Notes under the pieces: model-generated | Seen by the model: only the letters and a program-made list of their open reading frames with translations | Told to the model about the DNA's origin: nothing | Databases searched by the model: none | Source: Clostridia bacterium | Lineage (GTDB): Bacteria > Bacillota > Clostridia > Saccharofermentanales > Saccharofermentanaceae | DNA length: 54,376 bases | Direction: 5' to 3' | Assembly: GCA_024403735.1 (NCBI GenBank) | Contig: JAKSRG010000019.1 | Location: 1 to 54,376 of the forward strand | Shown: one piece after another, positions 33,557 through 41,114 of the stretch | How positions within the stretch are numbered: position 1 is the stretch's first letter | Layout of the letters: every line of letters begins with the position of its first letter | Position numbers and translations under genes: made by a program

Positions 33557-35488
33557 ATGTTGTTTATAGAATTTGGTAACTTTAACCCTGAGTTGCTTTT
33601 TTGGGTTTGCCCAATGGTAGTGAGCATAATTCTGATAGTTTCAGGTGTTGCTTATTGGGTTTCTAAGGGCAAACGTAGGACTGAGGGAACATATGCTATA
33701 GCGGCTGTGTTTGAGTTTATAGCTAGTTTGGTTTTGGCTTTCCCTGAGTGTTTTTATTCAATTGAGAGTAAAAATATATTCCTTCGCATTTTGCATTCAT
33801 TTCTTGATTCAATACTTAAAGTTATTGGTATATCTACAGGTAATGATTATGATCACCCAGCTATAGCTGGATATGCAAATTTTAGTAGTGGATATGCTGC
33901 TGTTAGACTTGTTGCTAACTTGCTTTTGCTCTTGGCTGTTGGTGGTTATATTTTGAAGTTTGTTGAAGGTCCACTTAGTAAGCTAAAACTCTCAGCTTTT
34001 AGAAAAGGCAATGTTTATATTTTTACTGAGTGTAATAACAAAACAATTTCTTTAGCAGAAAGTATTGCTTCATCTTGCGAAGGTAAGAAGATAATTGTCT
34101 TCACATGTGAATTGGATGAGAGTATGACTGCTTTAAGAGAGCGTGTTAACTCTATAGGTGGGCTTATTGTTGATGAAACTCCAGATATGATTGTTTCGAA
34201 AACAAAAGGTCGTTCCAAAGGCGTAGAAGTTTTTATGTTCTGCGATAAGGAAGAGGATAATCTTATTCAGCTTGATGACATCTGTGAAAGTCTTAGAGGA
34301 CATGATGGCTGCAATGTTAAGTTGTATGTTGAATTATCAGTTACTCCTTGGAGTTTATATGATGGATATCCAAAAAAGTACGGATTTAATCAAGATGGCA
34401 AAGAGAATGTAATTATTAATTTCATTCGTACAGAAGAGAATTTTGTCTTGAATACTCTTTCTAAGAATTCAATCTTTGATAATGCTATTCCTGCTAAGAG
34501 TCACAAAGATATCAAGGTGCTTATTGTAGGTGGCATGAGTGATAGAAACTTTGAGATGATTAGGACAATTCTTCATCTAGGTCAGATGCCAGGTTATAAG
34601 CTATCTATTACAGTTGTTGATAATGGAACTGGCTATGGCATGTTAAAGCAGCGAATTCCTGAACTCAAAGAGAAGATGGATGAAGAGGGCGAAGCTATTT
34701 ATCAGGTTGATTGCTTTGAGAAAGTTGAATTAGATAGTATTGCTTTTGAGCAAAAGATAAAGGAGAAAATCCCAGATTTTACTTTTGCATTTGTAAATGC
34801 TGGTGATGACTTACTTAATGTTAATCTAGCAATGCGATTGAATGCGATTTGTTTTCGAGATTATCGTAAAAGTGATTCATATATGATACTTACTAATGTT
34901 GTAAATCAGAGTATATGTAGTAAGTGGAATGCGAATATTCTTGCTGGTATTAAGTTCGTTGGTGACGCCCAAAAGACTTATAGCTATAATTTCATTACTA
35001 TGTCTAGTATCGAGAAGGCGACCGTTGCAATTCATTACGAAAGAAACAAGAATAAGTCTTGGACTAGTTATTGTAATAATGAATATAACAGACATTCAGT
35101 ATATGCTAGAACACTGAGCTTCATGTATAAGGTTAAGATTATTGAGGCTGAACATAATTCAGATTATAGTCTTGTTAGTAATAGCAAGGTCTGGAAAATG
35201 TACGAACATATGAGATGGAATATGTATACTCGTGGTCTTGGATATGTATATTGTGATCCAGGTAAGTTGGATGATAAATTTGTTGAGACTTCAGACGCTA
35301 AAGATGCTAAGACTAAAAAGGATATCAAGATTAAGAGAGTTCTTAATCCATATCGAACGATTGGAAGAGTTCATCAGGATTTGATTGCTTATGATGATTT
35401 GGATCTTGCTACACAGGAATTGGATGGTCTTGCACTCACAGAGAATATAGTTAGTATTTTCCACTCGATGGATAAAGATGGTATTTAA
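33557..35488 (+). CDS. Membrane protein with TrkA-N/Rossmann-like domains and C-terminal RyR domain
   Basis: The 643-residue protein has three membrane helices in its first 135 residues (about 10-33, 43-66, 112-134). Two Rossmann-like domains follow (about 150-290, GNVYIFTECNNKTISLAESI; about 310-470, KVLIVGGMSDRNFEMI), as in RCK/TrkA-N channel-gating modules. The C-terminal domain (about 545-643) has EHMRWNMY (550-557), GLGYVY and HQDLIAYDDL (606-615), the hallmark pattern of RyR domains. Prokaryotic RyR domains are thought to bind nucleotide-derived ligands, so with the TIR gene 30 nt upstream this protein is a good candidate for a membrane effector gated by a TIR product (inference). TGAGGA precedes the start. 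Confidence 0.82.
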   Translation: MLFIEFGNFNPELLFWVCPMVVSIILIVSGVAYWVSKGKRRTEGTYAIAAVFEFIASLVLAFPECFYSIESKNIFLRILHSFLDSILKVIGISTGNDYDHPAIAGYANFSSGYAAVRLVANLLLLLAVGGYILKFVEGPLSKLKLSAFRKGNVYIFTECNNKTISLAESIASSCEGKKIIVFTCELDESMTALRERVNSIGGLIVDETPDMIVSKTKGRSKGVEVFMFCDKEEDNLIQLDDICESLRGHDGCNVKLYVELSVTPWSLYDGYPKKYGFNQDGKENVIINFIRTEENFVLNTLSKNSIFDNAIPAKSHKDIKVLIVGGMSDRNFEMIRTILHLGQMPGYKLSITVVDNGTGYGMLKQRIPELKEKMDEEGEAIYQVDCFEKVELDSIAFEQKIKEKIPDFTFAFVNAGDDLLNVNLAMRLNAICFRDYRKSDSYMILTNVVNQSICSKWNANILAGIKFVGDAQKTYSYNFITMSSIEKATVAIHYERNKNKSWTSYCNNEYNRHSVYARTLSFMYKVKIIEAEHNSDYSLVSNSKVWKMYEHMRWNMYTRGLGYVYCDPGKLDDKFVETSDAKDAKTKKDIKIKRVLNPYRTIGRVHQDLIAYDDLDLATQELDGLALTENIVSIFHSMDKDGI

Positions 35489-35498
35489 TTAGAGATTG

Positions 35499-35541
35499 AA
35501 AATGAGTTATGCGGATAATTTATTCGTGTAGCTCATTTTAT
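35499..35541 (+). terminator. Likely terminator after the TIR/RyR operon
   Basis: AAAATGAG (35499-35506) pairs with CTCATTTT (35532-35539), with an inner GATAA/TTATT pairing. The T tail is short, so some readthrough into the next gene is possible. Confidence 0.6.
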
Positions 35542-35559
35542 TGCGAAAAAACTAAATAA

Positions 35560-35589
35560 CTCCGTTCTATATATAAATAAGAAACGGAG
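35560..35589 (+). promoter_or_regulatory. Small hairpin enclosing the M50 gene ribosome site
   Basis: CTCCGTT (35560-35566) pairs with AACGGAG (35583-35589). The loop holds TATATATAAA, a possible -10, and the 3' arm contains the GGAG used by the M50 gene. The arrangement is the same as at 21937-22000 but shorter and with a weaker promoter. Confidence 0.4.
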
Positions 35590-35598
35590 ATGAATTTT

Positions 35599-36579
35599 AT
35601 GAGATATCCAAAGATGACAAATTGGCTCAGAGTTAAGAAGGTGACAGAGTCATATACAACTTTGGTTAATCACTTAACAGGAGATGAGTGCCAGATTAGA
35701 AATGATGCTTATCGTTTCTTGACTAAGCTTGATGGCAAAACAGATCCTTATAAGGTTCCATCTTCTTTAACAGCCGAAGAGCGAAAGACTTGTATAGAAT
35801 TGTTTGAAGAAAACCTTTTCACAAGAAAGGGTAGATTAATCACTTCTGGTGGTCTTTTATTTACTCTCTGGGTTCCAAAGAAGACTAAAGATTCTACGAA
35901 GCTTTCAAGAGTGATTAATGCGACAGTTTTTCTTTCTTGGCTTCCACTTATTATCTTGGGTGTTTTAAGCGTAATAAATCATATAGATAGTTTGGATTAT
36001 CTTGAAGATAATCATATTGTAATGTGGACTATCGTTAGCTTCGTTATCTCAATTGTGGCACATGAGTTTGGTCACTATTTTGCAGCTAAGGCACTTGGTG
36101 CGTATGTTTTCGAGATGGGCATAGGAATAAGTGGAGGTATCCCTTGTGCATATAATCTCGTTTATTCTAACGAGTGTAGCAGAGCTAGACGAATTCAGAT
36201 TAGTGCTGCAGGTGTTGAGGTTAACTGTGTTATTGCTGGTCTAGCGATGATAATAGGTTCATTTTTTCCAGAGACAGCGACTGCATGTTTGTTCTTCGTA
36301 GTGAACAATGCATTGCTTGTTGCGATTAATATGCTTCTTTTACCTGGTGTTGATGGAATGACAGTATTTGCTGAACTACTTGGTTTGGATGTGGAAGATT
36401 TAGTAGATGCATCTAAGAAGATTGTTAAAAGAAGAACTGTTAGAAATAGATTAGCTAAGAAGGGTGTTATGGGCTTATCTAAGATCACACTTGCTTATTC
36501 TGTTCGACTTATGAATTTTGCTTATGTGATTGTTATTGTTTTGAATATTGTGGAGATGATTTTATGGATAATACAATGA
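35599..36579 (+). CDS. M50 (site-2-protease-like) membrane metalloprotease with PqqD-like N-terminus
   Basis: ATG 35599 is chosen because GGAG (35586-35589) is 9 nt before it; ATG 35590 would touch the ribosome site. The 326-residue protein has an N-terminal segment (about 8-80: VNHLTGDECQIRNDAYRFL, then LFEENLFTRKG) resembling PqqD/RRE domains of peptide-modifying systems. Multiple membrane helices then carry HEFGH (155-159) and, further on, D252 in PGVDGM, the third zinc ligand. Similar PqqD-plus-M50 proteins occur in modified-peptide (RiPP) clusters, for example beside epipeptides. No precursor peptide or radical SAM enzyme was found here, so its substrate is open. Confidence 0.75.
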   Translation: MRYPKMTNWLRVKKVTESYTTLVNHLTGDECQIRNDAYRFLTKLDGKTDPYKVPSSLTAEERKTCIELFEENLFTRKGRLITSGGLLFTLWVPKKTKDSTKLSRVINATVFLSWLPLIILGVLSVINHIDSLDYLEDNHIVMWTIVSFVISIVAHEFGHYFAAKALGAYVFEMGIGISGGIPCAYNLVYSNECSRARRIQISAAGVEVNCVIAGLAMIIGSFFPETATACLFFVVNNALLVAINMLLLPGVDGMTVFAELLGLDVEDLVDASKKIVKRRTVRNRLAKKGVMGLSKITLAYSVRLMNFAYVIVIVLNIVEMILWIIQ

Positions 36580-36944
36580 GAAAAGTATTGAGAATGGTGT
36601 TCGCAATAACTTTTGTTTTGATTGTTGTTGCAGCTTTTGTAACTTCAAAATGGATACTGTTAAGTGTTCTTGCATTTGTTGATGTTTTCATCATGGTGTA
36701 TGTAACACCTGAATTTAAAAACCATGAAAACTTGGGTGTTGCTGCAGGTATTGTAATTCCTGCGATGCTCATTAATTTGATACCAAGTTTCAAGATATTT
36801 AAGGCATTCTTCTTCGGTAATCCATTAACTGCGATTATGTATGCCGCACTTGTATGGTTCGCGCTATTAAGTGTTGAAGAAGTTTTGACTGGTGTCTTGG
36901 CTCGTTTGATTTGGAATAAGCAGAAGAAACTCGTCATGAAGTAA
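36564..36944 (+). CDS. Small membrane protein (126 aa)
   Basis: Starts inside the end of the M50 gene (16-nt overlap), preceded by a GGAG at 36551-36554. Four hydrophobic helices are visible (about 8-28, 29-47, 58-75, 88-112) with a basic tail (WNKQKKLVMK). The LLSVEEVLTGVLARL segment is amphipathic. No family recognised. Overlap with the protease implies they work together, possibly as a membrane partner. Confidence 0.75.
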   Translation: MDNTMRKVLRMVFAITFVLIVVAAFVTSKWILLSVLAFVDVFIMVYVTPEFKNHENLGVAAGIVIPAMLINLIPSFKIFKAFFFGNPLTAIMYAALVWFALLSVEEVLTGVLARLIWNKQKKLVMK

Positions 36945-36972
36945 TTTTGATTGAATATAGAAGGTAATAAAT

Positions 36973-37557
36973 ATGCATTATTTTACTAGTGATTTACATC
37001 TCGGCCATGGTAAGGTCCTGTACTTTAACAACAGGCCTTTTGAAAGTTTGGAAGAGATGAATGAGATTTTGATTAACAACATTAATGAGACGGTTGGTGC
37101 TGATGACGACTTGTGGGTTTTGGGCGACTTCGCTTTTAGAATTGGACGCACAAGAGCGTTGGAATTTAGATCAAAGATTAGATGTAAGAAGGTTCATTTA
37201 ATTCTTGGAAACCACGATCTTGATTATTCTGATACAGATGCGTTCGTATCTATCGATCAGCAGGTTGTTTTAGGCACTCAGTATGGAACAGTGGTTTTGT
37301 GTCATTATCCATTCTTGGAGTGGCATAAGGCACATTATGGAAGTATTCATTTGCATGGACATATTCATTCTACTGGTGAATACAACGAGCGTAATCTTCA
37401 GCTGTACTATAGAGACCGTTTTCCAGAGGGTCATACGCCAAAGAACCCTGAACTTAAGCTCAGAATTTATGACGTAGGCGTTGACGCAAATAACTATAGA
37501 CCAATTAGCTTGGATGAGATTGCTGACAAGATGGGGATTGTTCCTTTGCAGCAGTAA
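36973..37557 (+). CDS. Calcineurin-like metallophosphoesterase
   Basis: A two-metal phosphoesterase of 194 residues with the full motif set: D7xH9 in DLHLGHG, GDF (about 52), GNHD (about 80), CHYP (about 110) and GHIH (about 128). Short enzymes of this shape act on phosphodiesters, cyclic or dinucleotides, or nucleic-acid ends, and the substrate cannot be told apart here. GAAGGT precedes ATG. It lies 28 bp after the small membrane protein gene, probably in one operon with the M50 gene. Whether it relates to the TIR/RyR pair upstream, for example as a signal-degrading enzyme, is speculation. Confidence 0.88.
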   Translation: MHYFTSDLHLGHGKVLYFNNRPFESLEEMNEILINNINETVGADDDLWVLGDFAFRIGRTRALEFRSKIRCKKVHLILGNHDLDYSDTDAFVSIDQQVVLGTQYGTVVLCHYPFLEWHKAHYGSIHLHGHIHSTGEYNERNLQLYYRDRFPEGHTPKNPELKLRIYDVGVDANNYRPISLDEIADKMGIVPLQQ

Positions 37558-37593
37558 CACTAGGCTAGACTAAGCATATGTTCTCCAAACAAG

Positions 37594-37639
37594 AAGACCA
37601 GTTCTCCTCATCTAAGTGTGAGTTGAGACTGGTCTTTTT
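37594..37639. terminator. Bidirectional terminator
   Basis: AAGACCAGT (37594-37602) and ACTGGTCTT (37628-37636), a perfect 9-bp stem with inner pairings and TTTTT on plus. On minus the tail is TCTTCTTG, so it can also serve the convergent ABC-F gene. Confidence 0.8.
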
Positions 37640-37669
37640 GCGTTCGTGTGAGTACGGTACTATTTGCTT

Positions 37670-39175
37670 TTACTGAAGTCCGATAATCTTTGTTGATTTG
37701 CTAGCAATCTTATCAGTGAAGGCTTTGTCGTGCTCGATGAATGCCATTGTGATGTCAGCATCTTCGAGCATCTCTTCGATAGTCTGTCTGATGTAAATAT
37801 CGACGAAGTTCAGTGGTTCGTCCCAAATATAAATGTTACTTTCCTGGCAGAGGGAACCAGCGATAAGAATGCATTTTTTCTGACCCTCTGAGAGTGAATT
37901 CATATCTTGCTCTAAGTTATCTTTGCTAAAGCCCATCTTACGGAGAATTGATTTGAAGCGAGGCTCGTCTACAAGTATATCGAATGCGTAATCTCTTGGC
38001 GTTCCAGTTAAGAAAGACGTGTCTTGCTTAACTAGTGAATGAGTAAGATTAGATGCGATAAGAAGCTCACCATCGTAGCTCAAATTCTCTTGGTCTTTAG
38101 CTGTAATAAGCTTCAGAAAAGTAGACTTACCACAGCCGTTCGTTCCTTTAATTGAGAACTTGTCGCCCTGTCTAATCTCGAGATTTATTGGCTCACAGAT
38201 TGGCATGTTGTCATATTTGAGGACTAGATTTGTGGTCTTGATAAGAAGGTCTGAGTGATGAGGTTTACCAGTGATTTTGAGGGCCTCGCGGTTCTCATGG
38301 TTTTTGAGAAGTGAAGTCTTCTCCTCAATCTTATTCTCGTAACGGCGCTCGAGATTTTTGGCTAGACCCATAGTCTTCTTGGCTTTGGCACCTTCCCAGG
38401 CTCTTCTACTAGTTTGCTTTTCAGTCTTAGTTGGATCAAAACCAATTTTTTTGCTCTCTGATATATTTGACCAGCGCTCAACTTGCTTTTCAGATTCTCT
38501 AAGTCTTGCGATATCTTTTTTGAGTCTCTCGTTCTGAACTGCTTCATACTTTTCTTTAATCTCGTTTTGCTCCCACCAAGTTGAGAAACTAACTGGACAA
38601 ATCTCGATATTGGTCTTGTTAATTGCCATTGTGTGGTCAGTCGCGAGATCTAGGAAGTTACGGTCGTGCGAGATTAGAATAAAACCGTTTTTGCGCTTTA
38701 AGTAGTTGGCAGTAACTTCTCGACCATGCTCGTCGAGGTGGTTAGTAGGCTCGTCGATAAGAGGGAAGTAGTAGTCGTCCAAGAAAAGCGATATCAGTTG
38801 AAGTTTGGTTTTCTCACCACCAGAAAGAATACAGTATGGCTTATAAAGAGTTTCCTCAGGTAGTTCGAGATAGTTCATCTCACGTCTAATCTCCCAGTCT
38901 TCGGCGTTAGGTGCAATTGTCCTAATCACATCGCCGCCTAGCTCATACTCATCCTCGACATCGAAAGGGAAAGAAATAAACTGTGGTAGTCCAGAGATAT
39001 GTCCTCCATAGTCGACCTCGCCTCGTAAGATTTTGAAGAAAGTTGATTTGCCTCGTCCATTTCTTCCAATCAGGCCAAGTTTCCAAGTTGTGTCGATAAT
39101 GAGATTTACGTCGTCAAAAAGCAAAACGTCAGAACCATCATATCCAAAAGTTAAATTTTTAATGTCAATCATCAT
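37670..39175 (-). CDS. Lsa-like ABC-F ribosomal protection protein
   Basis: ATG 39175 is chosen because GGAGGTGA lies 8 nt before it; the frame is open further upstream but without a ribosome site. The 501-residue protein has two ATPase domains. Domain 1 has Walker A GRNGRGKST (37-45), LSGGEKTKLQL and IDEPTNHLDEHGRE; domain 2 has KGTNGCGKST, LSEGQKK and IYIWDEPLNFVD. A long charged interdomain linker (about 190-290) includes TSRRAWEGAKAKK. The length, the GREVTANYL helix and the DEPLNFVD variant fit the Lsa/VmlR group that dislodges lincosamides, streptogramin A and pleuromutilins from ribosomes. The leader (39176-39398) has the layout of antibiotic-induced attenuation, which supports a resistance role. 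Confidence 0.87.
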   Translation of the reverse strand: MMIDIKNLTFGYDGSDVLLFDDVNLIIDTTWKLGLIGRNGRGKSTFFKILRGEVDYGGHISGLPQFISFPFDVEDEYELGGDVIRTIAPNAEDWEIRREMNYLELPEETLYKPYCILSGGEKTKLQLISLFLDDYYFPLIDEPTNHLDEHGREVTANYLKRKNGFILISHDRNFLDLATDHTMAINKTNIEICPVSFSTWWEQNEIKEKYEAVQNERLKKDIARLRESEKQVERWSNISESKKIGFDPTKTEKQTSRRAWEGAKAKKTMGLAKNLERRYENKIEEKTSLLKNHENREALKITGKPHHSDLLIKTTNLVLKYDNMPICEPINLEIRQGDKFSIKGTNGCGKSTFLKLITAKDQENLSYDGELLIASNLTHSLVKQDTSFLTGTPRDYAFDILVDEPRFKSILRKMGFSKDNLEQDMNSLSEGQKKCILIAGSLCQESNIYIWDEPLNFVDIYIRQTIEEMLEDADITMAFIEHDKAFTDKIASKSTKIIGLQ

Positions 39176-39194
39176 AGTGATCACCTCCGTGTAA

Positions 39195-39332
39195 CGGCGG
39201 AGCAAAGAGCGCTTAGCGTGTTTTCGAGCTATTCGAAAACAAACTCCAAGCAATAAAAAACTGCGACATAATCGCAGCGTCTCAATACATATAAAAAAGC
39301 ATAGTTGTAAATCGAGAAATAATTCTCCGCCG
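39195..39332 (-). promoter_or_regulatory. Long-range pairing partners in the ABC-F leader
   Basis: In the minus-strand RNA, CGGCGGAG (39332-39325) can pair with CTCCGCCG (39202-39195), eight GC-rich pairs. The same CTCCG can instead pair with CGGAG of the ABC-F ribosome site (39189-39185) and hide it. The two pairings exclude each other. A third hairpin, GTTTTCGA/TCGAAAAC (39220-39240), lies between. Confidence 0.55.
39255..39277 (-). terminator. Intrinsic terminator inside the ABC-F leader (attenuator)
   Basis: On minus: CTGCGA, loop TTATG, TCGCAG, then TTTTTT (39260-39255). It lies about 120 nt after the predicted transcription start and 80 nt before the ABC-F start codon, so it must be bypassed for expression. 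Confidence 0.8.
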
Positions 39333-39351
39333 CAAAATAAGTATTAAATTA

Positions 39352-39372
39352 TCAGCAGAAAATCTTCTTCAT
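39352..39372 (-). CDS. Six-codon leader peptide MKKIFC
   Basis: ATG (39372-39370) follows GGAGG (39384-39380) by 7 nt and is followed by five codons and TGA. A strong ribosome site on so short an ORF, placed between a promoter and an attenuator ahead of an ABC-F gene, is the standard sign of ribosome-stalling control. Confidence 0.7.
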   Translation of the reverse strand: MKKIFC

Positions 39373-39404
39373 CGGTCTACCTCCATGTGAATATTACATT
39401 TGTG

Positions 39405-39433
39405 AATTTACAATAACTGCTCGGTTGTGTCAA
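39405..39433 (-). promoter_or_regulatory. Promoter of the ABC-F gene and its leader
   Basis: On minus: TTGACA (39428-39433), a 17-bp spacer and TAAATT (39405-39410). Transcription would start near 39398. Confidence 0.75.
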
Positions 39434-39466
39434 TATAGAGTTAGCAAATTGTTGCGGAGGTTCATT

Positions 39467-39850
39467 ATGGGACAGATAACAGGAATTCATCACATCTGTA
39501 TCAAAACATCTAGCGAAGACGAGAGTAGTAAGGTCAAAAGTTTTTACTGCGATTTATTGGGACTCCCGATTGTAAGAACTTGGGATCAGGGATTTATGTT
39601 CGACACAGGTAATGGCTTGGTGGAGGTTTTCACAAATGCTGATAGTCAGCTCCCACAGGGCGTGATTAGACATTTCGCATTTTCAGTTAAAGATGTAGAT
39701 AGCATCGTTAATAAGGTGAGCAAAGCTGGATATGAGATATTCCTCGGACCAAAAGATATTTTGCTAGGTAACAATAATCCGCTACCAGCAAGAATTGCGT
39801 TCTGCCATGGTCCGCTAGGTGAGGACGTGGAGTTCTTTGAAGAGAAGTGA
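39467..39850 (+). CDS. VOC (glyoxalase/dioxygenase fold) family protein
   Basis: ATG 39467 follows GCGGAGG by 6 nt. The 127-residue protein has two beta-alpha-beta-beta-beta units: GIHHICIKTSS...VKSFYCDLLGLPIV...WDQGFMFDTG and then IRHFAFSVKDVDSIVNKVSKAG...ARIAFCHGPLGEDVEFFEE. Conserved His near 9, Glu in GLVEVF, His in IRHFAFSV and Glu in DVEFFE are at metal-ligand positions of the family. Members include lactoylglutathione lyase, epimerases and antibiotic-modifying enzymes, and the specific reaction is unknown. It is divergent from the ABC-F gene across a 70-bp promoter region, but no functional link is claimed. Confidence 0.85.
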   Translation: MGQITGIHHICIKTSSEDESSKVKSFYCDLLGLPIVRTWDQGFMFDTGNGLVEVFTNADSQLPQGVIRHFAFSVKDVDSIVNKVSKAGYEIFLGPKDILLGNNNPLPARIAFCHGPLGEDVEFFEEK

Positions 39851-39859
39851 TATTAATTG

Positions 39860-39904
39860 ACCACTGCGACTATTACATGATGTGATTACGCGGTGGTTTA
39901 TTAT
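39860..39904 (+). terminator. Likely terminator after VOC gene
   Basis: ACCACTGCG (39860-39868) and CGCGGTGGT (39889-39897), 9 bp with one G-U, followed by a T-rich tail (TTATTATT). Confidence 0.6.
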
Positions 39905-39998
39905 TGCTTGAAAACTTGGTTATGAATTTGATACAAAACCAACCGATGAGAGAATGATTTTGGGCATTTAAATATATACTTGAAATAGATATGAAGTT

Positions 39999-40032
39999 GC
40001 TCCTTGATTAGCGCTTTTTGATAGCAAGGAGC
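39999..40032 (+). repeat. Inverted repeat upstream of oxidoreductase gene
   Basis: GCTCCTTG (39999-40006) and CAAGGAGC (40025-40032), perfect 8-bp arms around an 18-nt loop, 36 bp before the gene start. No T run follows. The actual ribosome site (CGGAGG 40054-40059) lies outside it. Confidence 0.6.
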
Positions 40033-40067
40033 ATGATAATTAAGTTATCCGTTCGGAGGTGAAGAAT

Positions 40068-41036
40068 ATGGGAATTAAGTGGGGAATTCTTGGTACTGCT
40101 AATATTGCTGATTATGGTCTTATCCCAGGCCTTAAGCTCGCTAATAACGCTGAGTGTTATGCGATTGCTGGACGCCGTCAGGAGAAGGTTGATCAGTATG
40201 TGAATAAATTCGGTTTTGAAAAAGGATATGTTGGTTATGAGAAGCTTCTTGAGGATCCAGAAGTTCAGGCTGTATACGTACCACTTCCAAATAACATTCA
40301 TAAGGAATGGGTTATTAAGGCACTCCAGGCGGGTAAGCATGTCCTTTGTGAGAAGCCACTTGCTATGAATGCAATCGAAGCTGCTGAGATGTATAAAGTA
40401 GCGGCTGATAACGGCGTAATCCTTATGGAGGCATATGCATATCTCCATAGCCCATATGTTAAGGCTCTTAAGGATATCGTTGATAGCGGTGAGATTGGTG
40501 ATCTGCTCTTTATTGAGTCAGCATTCTACACACAGGGTTACGATGAAGACTTTAGACTTCATAAGGAACTCGGCGGTGGAATGGTATATGACCTTGGATG
40601 TTACTGCACAACAATGATCCTTTCACTTGTTGATGCTGAACTTACAATGGTTAAGGCAGTTGCAGAGATGACAGATGAAGGTGTTGATGCTTCAACTGCT
40701 GCAATCTTGAAGTTCGATAATGGTGTACGTGCAGCATTTAATGTTGGTATGGTACTCGGCAACAATGCTCGTTACGATCGTCTCTATATCCGCGGAACAA
40801 AGGGTTCAATTGTATCTCCTGTCGAGTATAACCAGACAGGTCACCTCACATTTGATGTTATCTCAGAAGGAGTTAAGCGCGTAGTAGAGGTTGATGCTCC
40901 AAATAACTATCAGCTCGAAGTTGAGAATTTGAGCAGAGCAATTATGGGAGAGGATAAGCCACACATTACTCCTGAGTTCTCTTTGAAGAATGGTAAGTTG
41001 TTGGATACAATCCTTGATGAGATTGGATTTAACTGA
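40068..41036 (+). CDS. Gfo/Idh/MocA-family NAD(P)-dependent oxidoreductase
   Basis: ATG 40068 follows CGGAGG by 8 nt. The 322-residue protein has an N-terminal Rossmann domain (WGILGTANIADY at 5-16; the usual GxGxxG is GTANIA) and the family signature CEKPLAMN (about 98-105). A C-terminal alpha/beta domain has HKELGGGMVYDLGCYC at the substrate-binding region, similar to the GG..DxGxH motif with His replaced by Cys-Tyr. Such enzymes oxidise or reduce sugars, inositols or related alcohols, and some open or isomerise glycosides. The substrate is unknown; sugar derivatives are likely given the family. Confidence 0.92.
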   Translation: MGIKWGILGTANIADYGLIPGLKLANNAECYAIAGRRQEKVDQYVNKFGFEKGYVGYEKLLEDPEVQAVYVPLPNNIHKEWVIKALQAGKHVLCEKPLAMNAIEAAEMYKVAADNGVILMEAYAYLHSPYVKALKDIVDSGEIGDLLFIESAFYTQGYDEDFRLHKELGGGMVYDLGCYCTTMILSLVDAELTMVKAVAEMTDEGVDASTAAILKFDNGVRAAFNVGMVLGNNARYDRLYIRGTKGSIVSPVEYNQTGHLTFDVISEGVKRVVEVDAPNNYQLEVENLSRAIMGEDKPHITPEFSLKNGKLLDTILDEIGFN

Positions 41037-41065
41037 TTTTGAATTTGAAATTGTGCTAATAATGA

Positions 41066-41110
41066 AGCCCGCTAGATGCATTTTGATATGCGCCTGGCGG
41101 GTTTTGTTTT
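41066..41110. terminator. Bidirectional terminator between oxidoreductase and nuclease genes
   Basis: CCCGC(TAG) and (CTG)GCGGG with an inner GCAT/ATGC stem, followed by TTTTGTTTT on plus; the minus side ends in TTCATTATT. Confidence 0.8.
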
Positions 41111-41114
41111 GGGG

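Noticed and set aside
36564..36944. RiPP precursor peptide for the PqqD-M50 protease
   Set aside because: The product is a four-helix membrane protein of 126 residues, not a leader-core peptide; no other small ORF with a ribosome site was seen nearby.
40033..40062. Nine-codon ORF (MIIKLSVRR) before the oxidoreductase gene
   Set aside because: AAGGAG is only one base from its ATG, too close to act as a ribosome site, and no terminator or regulated gene follows.
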